64,000 nt of DNA. Source: Selaginella tamariscina (lineage: Eukaryota > Streptophyta > Lycopodiopsida > Selaginellales > Selaginellaceae). The notes beneath the pieces were generated by a model, which made no database searches, had not been told where the DNA came from, and worked only from the letters and a program-made list of their open reading frames with translations. Positions 58,331 through 64,000 of this stretch are shown one piece after another. The stretch spans positions 174,802 to 238,801 of the forward strand of contig PUQB01000390.1 of NCBI GenBank assembly GCA_003024785.1, read 5' to 3'. The first letter of the stretch is position 1, and the number at the start of each line of letters is the position of its first letter. The position numbers and the translations under genes are program-made.

Positions 58331-60360
58331 CAGGGACTCCAATGCATGTGTGGCCAGCTCACATGATCACATGGTCCACGAGGTTGGACACAGGCGTGAG
58401 GCACGCACTACAAAGGCAATGATGGTCGGGTGGTGCCATCATTGCGTATCCAGGCGCAAGGATAGATGCGCCATCACCTCGGAGGACGCCACGAAGGACT
58501 GCCACGACACCTACAGTCATGAAGAGGTGCACAATGCCCACTTCCATTACCATGACCACGAGGTGGACATAGAGAAATCGACTAGTGGTAATCAAAGAAA
58601 TTCGCGTGCTCATCAAGGGCCAGAACGAGCAGTGAAGCTAGTATCGCCCAGTACTCCAAGTTCAAGGAATTAATCAGGCAACTTAAAGTCTGGCGAGTCA
58701 AAGGCAATTGCGATTGGACGAATTCTTTGACCTTTCGTTAGGAGAAGTGGAAGACTCAGGATTTGATGAGAAGGCCAGACAATTTCTCCAGTCAGCGGAA
58801 TTAGTGGCTAGTCAAACCGGGCGTAGGGTATACAATTCTACTCGGACAGGAGCGCCGTCTTCCGCATTATGTTCGACGAACTAACGATAGTCTTCCGGTT
58901 ACCAAGGACGGCCTAGCCCTAGGGAATGCTTGGATGTGGAGGTTCAACAGCCCGCCACCACAGGAACTCATGGACTACGAGGCATACAAGCGAAGGAGGA
59001 AGCAGCCGAGTTCGTAACGTTAGTGGTCTTCATGCTCACGAGAAGAACAGGGAGTCGGATCACCAAGGTGATTAACGAACGGTCTTTGTAGGGCGTGGAA
59101 GGAGTCGTGATAATTGGGCTGACTGCCTTAAGCAGTACTTGATTCCGGCTCTAACTAGTGGGATTCACGAAGTTTGAGCCGGCACTAAACAAAGGCTACC
59201 CACGGCTGCCACATTGCTATTATGACCACTGGCTCATTCAGCGTAATGGTAGTAAGAGCACCACCACCACTCCAAATGAGGGAACAGCCAGAACCCCCAG
59301 AGTCAATAGAAGGAATAGGCTCAACAAAAAAATAGGCGTCAACAGAGAACAGGCGGAGGGGAAGCTCCTTCCGGACAGGAATCACCAGGTATGTAACGCA
59401 GGAACCATACACGCGATTCCTCTGGCTATAGGATCCCCACTACCGGAATCCTCGTCAGACGCAATTGAGCAATCTATCGGACCCAGCTAGGAGGGAAGAA
59501 GGACAAGCCCGAGGACGAGTACGAGTAATTACTAACACTTCCAGGCCAACGGACGATGACCTCCATGGTCTATTACCGGGCTCGCGGAGGTCTTTGATCA
59601 GCTAGATGAAACCATGGTGATATATGACGCCTCGACCTCCCAAATGGTGGCGAGGGAACCACGAACATAGTGATAGAACTCACAAAGCGGTGGCAGGGAG
59701 CTCGGGAAGTTGCCCAAAGGGCTAAGGAGCTACTAAGTGAAGGGGGCCGACTGTGTATGTTGACATGAAGAAAGAACGAAGGACGCCTAGGAAAGCTGGA
59801 GCAAAGAGAGCGGGAATTCCAGTGGTTGTACAGTGAGTGCGAAACTCTCCTAGGGCTACTCAACCATGACTAGCACGCCCGCAGTGGTCATAGTCGGAAG
59901 GGACAACAGATACAGAATGCAAAGCTCGGTTAGAACGAAGGTGTGGGAGCTCGTTGAGGCACAAGCAGAACTGACGGTAGTCAGAAGGGAGTTACTAACA
60001 AAGACTCAACTCTCCAAAACCATTACCACACCTACAGCCAAACCAATCGGACCCCTACTCAGGAAGCCAGAAGCGAGCACCACCAGCTAGTCGGCCCGGA
60101 CAGGACTCGGCCTGGACCATCAGGGAGTAGAGGTACACACCCAGCTACAGGCCAAACTCCTCGCAGCAAGGGAACAAGAGTTACAATACTCCGAAAAAGA
60201 TGCAGGACCTAGAGGATTAGCTCTAGTAGGCTCGGGAGCAACAGGCAGGGTTCGAGGCAAAGCTCCAAAGGGTGATCGCGCTACGAAAGGCGACCATCAC
60301 CAAGGGGCAGATAACTAGGGCACATGGCGAGGACGTGCCAACGAATAAGTCCGGGCATCT
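58330..60360 (+). pseudogene. B2 accessory frame
   Basis: Parallel to 24880-27150: accacgaggtggacatagag and following, GSRIT-type and ADCLKQYLIPAL-like sequence near 59110-59150, then a coiled-coil part near 59580-60330 (ATITKGQITRAHGEDVPTN at the end, as before the B LTR). Function unknown; frames broken. Confidence 0.68.
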
Positions 60361-60361
60361 G

Positions 60362-61034
60362 GTTACGGTGGCCGTCATCGTGGCCAGTTGGCAGGACGCC
60401 CACCGGCGCGGTATGAGCGACTGGACAAAGCGCTGGATAAGGGAGGTACTTTAGGTACGGATTGATGGCGACCGATGTCAGGTGCGCATAACCGGGTAAA
60501 GATTCGATTGTCCGACCAACTACATAGGTACGAAGGAACAACACGCGTGGGAGGGCACATTAATGTGGTAGGCATGACTCTGTCACCAGGCGGAAGACCA
60601 GTGGGAGAGCGCCACTGTAGCTAGGTCTAACAGTAGGTACCCACTATATAAGCCGGAAGGCGGGTAGTGGGACGAGGGTCTTTTTGGAGTTAGGTCTGCG
60701 TCTTATATCTTGCTCTACTATCGGAGATAGTTTGTACTTAAATAGCAATATAATCCATTTTTCTTCTATTCACCTCACAAGCAGGCGGTCCCCGCTTGCC
60801 CAACTCCTGGGCCCTGCAACACTCTCTGCCTAGTCATCACAGTAGAACTCCCCCTTACCTGTACACGGACCCTCGCGGCGTCGGGTAAAGGCCATCCAAT
60901 ACCTTCCATTACTCCTGAGTAAGGCCCGACTTGCCGGCTGAACCCCCGGGTTGGACTCCCTCAACAGCGTCCGGCGACCACTACAGCTTCTTGAGAAGCA
61001 CCACATCTGACCTGCGGAGTCCCCAACGACCAAC
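60362..61034 (+). repeat. B2 3' LTR
   Basis: Matches the B1 LTRs in reverse: tataagccggaaggcgggta, cttatatcttgctc, aactcccccttacctgtaca, ending ccccaacgacca. About 670 bp. Confidence 0.9.
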
Positions 61035-61213
61035 ATTAACCAGAGGAAATACCTACTCAGACACCTCCACGTCCAAGCCTAGTTGGTGGTTCAAGAACTG
61101 CAGCTTTACTTAAGATGAAGAAGAAACTTTAGCTAATGTGTATTGAGTAATAAATTAAGCTAATATAAAAAGAATAAGGTAGAAATACAACAATTTTACT
61201 AGAATTTTTTTTT
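61035..61213. other. Short region between B2 and the heat-shock-element-like array
   Basis: No gene recognised. It may be the right flank of the sequence into which B2 inserted. Confidence 0.3.
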
Positions 61214-61283
61214 GCCGACTGAGGCCAATACTACCGACCAGAAAGAATTTCTAAAATATTCTAGAATATTCTAGAATATTTGA
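61214..61283. promoter_or_regulatory. Perfect heat-shock-element-like array and GCCGAC module
   Basis: gccgactgaggccaatacta and ccgacca are followed by attctagaatattctagaat, i.e. TTC-GAA-TTC-GAA with 2-bp spacing, a full heat shock factor consensus of four units. It mirrors the pair at 43315-43430 but with module and array in swapped order. Function is inferred. Confidence 0.5.
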
Positions 61284-61284
61284 G

Positions 61285-62800
61285 CCCATGCCTCATGGTT
61301 TGGTTCGATAGATAGTCAGGTATCTCTAACGGAATTCCCGTGGTAACGGGGTCCCTAGTGCTGGAGGACCGCTCGTATGGGTTCTGTTGTATGGTGCCTG
61401 GGTGGTTCATGATCAAGAGAGAGGTTGTCCTCGCATACTTCTCTAATGACTCCAGGGTTTTGGTTGTTTCCTTTGGTTGCCCTGACTTGTTCCAATCCAC
61501 TCTTTCTCCCATGCCGAAGCTGTGCTAGTATTGAAGTTGTAGTTTGGCCAATCAGACGGCAGTCATGATACTAATATGGCTAGTAGTGGAAAGTCTCCAC
61601 TCTGACCCGGTTCCGAACTCCATAGATCCTGCAGGTTAGTGCTGGAACCAAATACTACTTAAGGTAGTCTTCCTAGTCATTGCGACTCCTTCCCAAGCCC
61701 TACAGAGGTCGTTTGCCAACTACTGGTGATTTGTCTCCCCATTCTTCCGGTGAACATGAAGGCCACTAGTGCTACGAGCTTGGCCGCTTCCTCCATTTCT
61801 TGTATGCCTCGTAACACCTCATTCCCTCTAGTGGCAGACCTTTGTGGCTCTATCTCCGATAATTCTCCTATTGTGAGGCTGTCCTCCGATAGTCGGAATA
61901 CTATCGCTAACTCGTCGAACATTATGTGGAAGGTTGCATACTCCTAAGTAGAATTGGATCTCTCTCTGTCCAATCTGGGTAGCTACCATTTCAATGGAAT
62001 AGATGAATTGCCTGGCTCTCTCAATGAATCCTAGATTCTCCACTTCTCCTCATGAAAGGTCAAAGACTCGTCCAGGCACATCTCTGTCCTGACCTTTGAA
62101 TGTCAAGTCGGCTTGATTCAACTCCTTGAACCTGGAATACCTGGATGACACGAGTTCCACTGGTTCTCTCCTGGCCTTCAAAAAACACATGAATCTCTTG
62201 GATGACCACTAGCTTGTTCCACTCCGTCAATCCATCTCCAGGTGGTTGAAGTATTGCACTATACATATCCTTCTAGGGTATTGCCAATGTGGTGGTCCTC
62301 ATGACATCCTCTGAGGTGACTAGCGCAATTATCCCTATGCCCAGATTCGCAATGATGGCATCTCCCGACCATCATTGCCTTTGTAGTACGTGCCTCGAGC
62401 ATGTGATCCATCCTCGTGGACCATGTGACCCTATGATTTGGCCACACATGTGATTGTAGGTTCTTCCTCTCAACTGCGCCGTCCTTCATGCTATGCTTTC
62501 TTGGGGGTTCCCAGTCACTGTGGTTGCCTATGTCGGGATGCCTTGGTCTAGGCTCCTCTAGGTGGATGTCCGGCCCAATGCAGTTTACTATCGGCTGTCT
62601 ATTGCAGTGCTTGTTCGCCATTGTCACTCCTTGTCACCCTAATGATCTGGTAGAGCCCACCATAGTCCTAACTGTAGGGCCTTTCCGGTTGGTCCCTCCC
62701 CTCCAAGGCATTCCACCACTAGTCCCACGGTCCCACACCTAGAACTTTGTGACTTACTTCTATTAGGGGTGCCCCAAGGCTCTTTCCTCCCCAGCTTTCG
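61285..62800 (-). pseudogene. B3 accessory frame
   Basis: Minus strand: MARTTTL-like start near 62310, EWNKLVVIQEIHVFFEGQER, then FIERARQFIYSIEMVATQIG, REIQFYLGV, DELAIVFRLSEDSLTIGELS, ALVAFMFTGRMGRQ. It is parallel to the N-terminal part in B1 and clarifies it. The coiled-coil part is missing to the left. Confidence 0.72.
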
Positions 62801-62819
62801 TGGCTGATCTCCGATTAGC

Positions 62820-63480
62820 TGAGGCCAGGGCTAGTATGGTGGATTGCACAATCAGCAAATATGATTATAGACGGAGGGTCGGCATTGAGCATCATGTCAA
62901 CAAAACTCCATCAAGAGTTGAGTACGCCAACCCTACTCACTTTTAGTACGCATGGCAAATCAACTCGAGGTAACACCCAAGGGTATCTTAAGGGTAGTGG
63001 AAGTTGAGATCCAAGATGTTAAATTTTGGATTAACGTCATCATCCTCAACATGCACACCGGAGGGGGATTCAACTTGCTTCTTGGTCACCCTTAGCTCAT
63101 GGGCGGAAGGTACAACATGACTGGGAGCACCAGCAAATAAGATTTCACACTAGGAGGGGACTGAGATCTGTGTCTACAAAGCAAGTCCGGGCACCCGTGT
63201 AGCGATTCAGAGTGCTAGAACATTATGTGCCAGGTAGGTGCAGAGGATTGGATGACAGCGAAATGGCAGCCTCATGTGCCCATCCACCAAGCTCGGGCCG
63301 CATAAGCAGGAGGACCCCCACCAGGACAGGGCACTACATGGGCCAAACCAGGGAGAGCACTTGAAGCCCAAAAACAATACAAACACAGTGTAGAAGCTTA
63401 AGGGACCGGATCATTGAGCGCCTTCACAAATTCGAAGGAGCCACTTGGACGCACAACAGCGAACAACAAGCACCACCTAA
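62820..63480 (+). pseudogene. pol: Family-B protease segment, inverted relative to its neighbours
   Basis: Plus strand: MIIDGGSALSIMSTKLHQEL gives the catalytic DGGS, followed by FWINVIILNMHTGGGFNLLL. The post-protease linker matches B2. It lies between minus-strand accessory and minus-strand gag sequence. Confidence 0.75.
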
Positions 63481-63489
63481 GGGGTCAAT

Positions 63490-64000
63490 CCAAGCCTGGT
63501 AGTGGACTAGGCCAATAGCCTATTCGAATCGGAATGGTTGGCACGTCGTCCATGAAGTCCATTGTGGTTGCAGTGCTCTTGGCCGAGGCCTAGCTAATCC
63601 TTGTGGCCTAGCCCTGCATAGTGCAGCTGGAATAAGTGGCTCTTCTTGTCCGTCAATGCCTTGGTTTCTCCATGTTGAAGGTGAGACGTTTCCACTCCTT
63701 GTGTTCCCTTGATCTTTGGCTCTAGTTGGGCTTCGCCGTCTTTGGAGTGGTTGGTATGTTAGCTTGCTTCCTCACCACTGCCTCACCACTGAGGGTTTTG
63801 TTGCTCATTCCTTTCATGTAGCCTTACTATTCCTTTGGTTCTACATACTTGCGGTCGCCTTGTTTCTTTTGTTAGGAGAGCCTGCGGTTGTCGTCGTTTC
63901 GTTCCGCCGTCCCATCCTAGCAGTACTACTTGTGCTCTAGCATGGATTTGATTAATGATACCCATGAGCACTAGTAGAGTGGGTGTTGGCCACCACATAG
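63490..64000 (-). pseudogene. gag: B3 gag end / gag-protease junction
   Basis: Minus strand from the right edge: ccaacacccactctactagt, GIINQIHARAQ, parallel to B2 54985-55060, and the piece around 63540 is parallel to B1 30690. It continues beyond the window. Confidence 0.65.

Larger units (their letters stand above)
45285..61034 (+). mobile_element. B2: family-B element, plus strand, split by two later insertions
   Basis: Starts in the leader/gag N-terminus (no 5' LTR) and runs 45285-46363, 53664-56028 and 57784-61034 once insertions D and the solo LTR are set aside, i.e. about 6.7 kb. It contains gag, protease, the accessory frame and a 3' LTR. Reverse transcriptase, RNase H and integrase are not detectable between protease and accessory frame. 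Joins across both insertions agree with B1 sequence or with target duplications. Confidence 0.82.

Overview
This window is plant nuclear DNA. Two host genes are recognisable by family: a CYP98A-type cytochrome P450 (phenylpropanoid meta-hydroxylase) and a plant RINGv/DUF3675 membrane E3 ligase. Most of the rest is nested Ty3/gypsy LTR retrotransposons, including an intact-structure chromovirus with a chromodomain and a Tat/Ogre-like (non-chromodomain) family. The species cannot be fixed from the sequence. The short-LTR family without a chromodomain and a transposase-like gene that resembles proteins I associate with mosses and lycophytes make a non-seed plant or another large-genome lineage plausible, but that is inference.

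Layout: 1-2517 (-) is the CYP98A gene, running off the left edge. 2821-7913 (-) is a decayed short-LTR gypsy element (family A, copy A1) with a foreign solo LTR at 4877-5349. 7914-10255 is AT-rich DNA holding a probable promoter. 10256 to about 11966 or 12912 (+) is the RINGv gene. 13433-17379 (-) is A2. 17447-18690 (+) is A3, head-to-head with A2. 18755-19294 is a partial LTR of family B with an internal 130-bp duplication. 19485-23830 (-) holds exon-like pieces of one or two unidentified genes. 24176-34308 (-) is the most complete family-B (Tat-like) element, about 10.1 kb. 34330-36830 (+) is a third gypsy type (C), joined directly to a family-B 3' end at 36830-39045. 39046 to about 41400 (-) is a heavily C-to-T decayed chromovirus. 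41410-43190 (+) is the 3' half of another family-A copy. 43500-45270 (-) is a transposase-like gene remnant. 45285-61034 (+) is a second family-B element (B2), interrupted by the complete chromovirus D (46364-53663, 5-bp duplication atcac) and by a 1,755-bp solo LTR of D's family (56029-57783, duplication gtgaa). 61285-64000 (-) is a third family-B copy (B3) with an inverted protease segment.

How the parts relate: the retroelements form a readable insertion chronology (family B hosts D; A1 hosts a solo LTR whose empty site survives in A2). Family B carries an extra reading frame between integrase and 3' LTR. It has an N-terminal globular part and a long coiled coil, and it is kept in at least four copies, two of which appear to have lost reverse transcriptase, RNase H and integrase but kept gag, protease and the extra frame. 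This is the most system-like observation in the window. Single-base frameshifts are pervasive, also inside otherwise conserved host exons, so consensus indel errors in the assembly must be considered before calling host genes dead.
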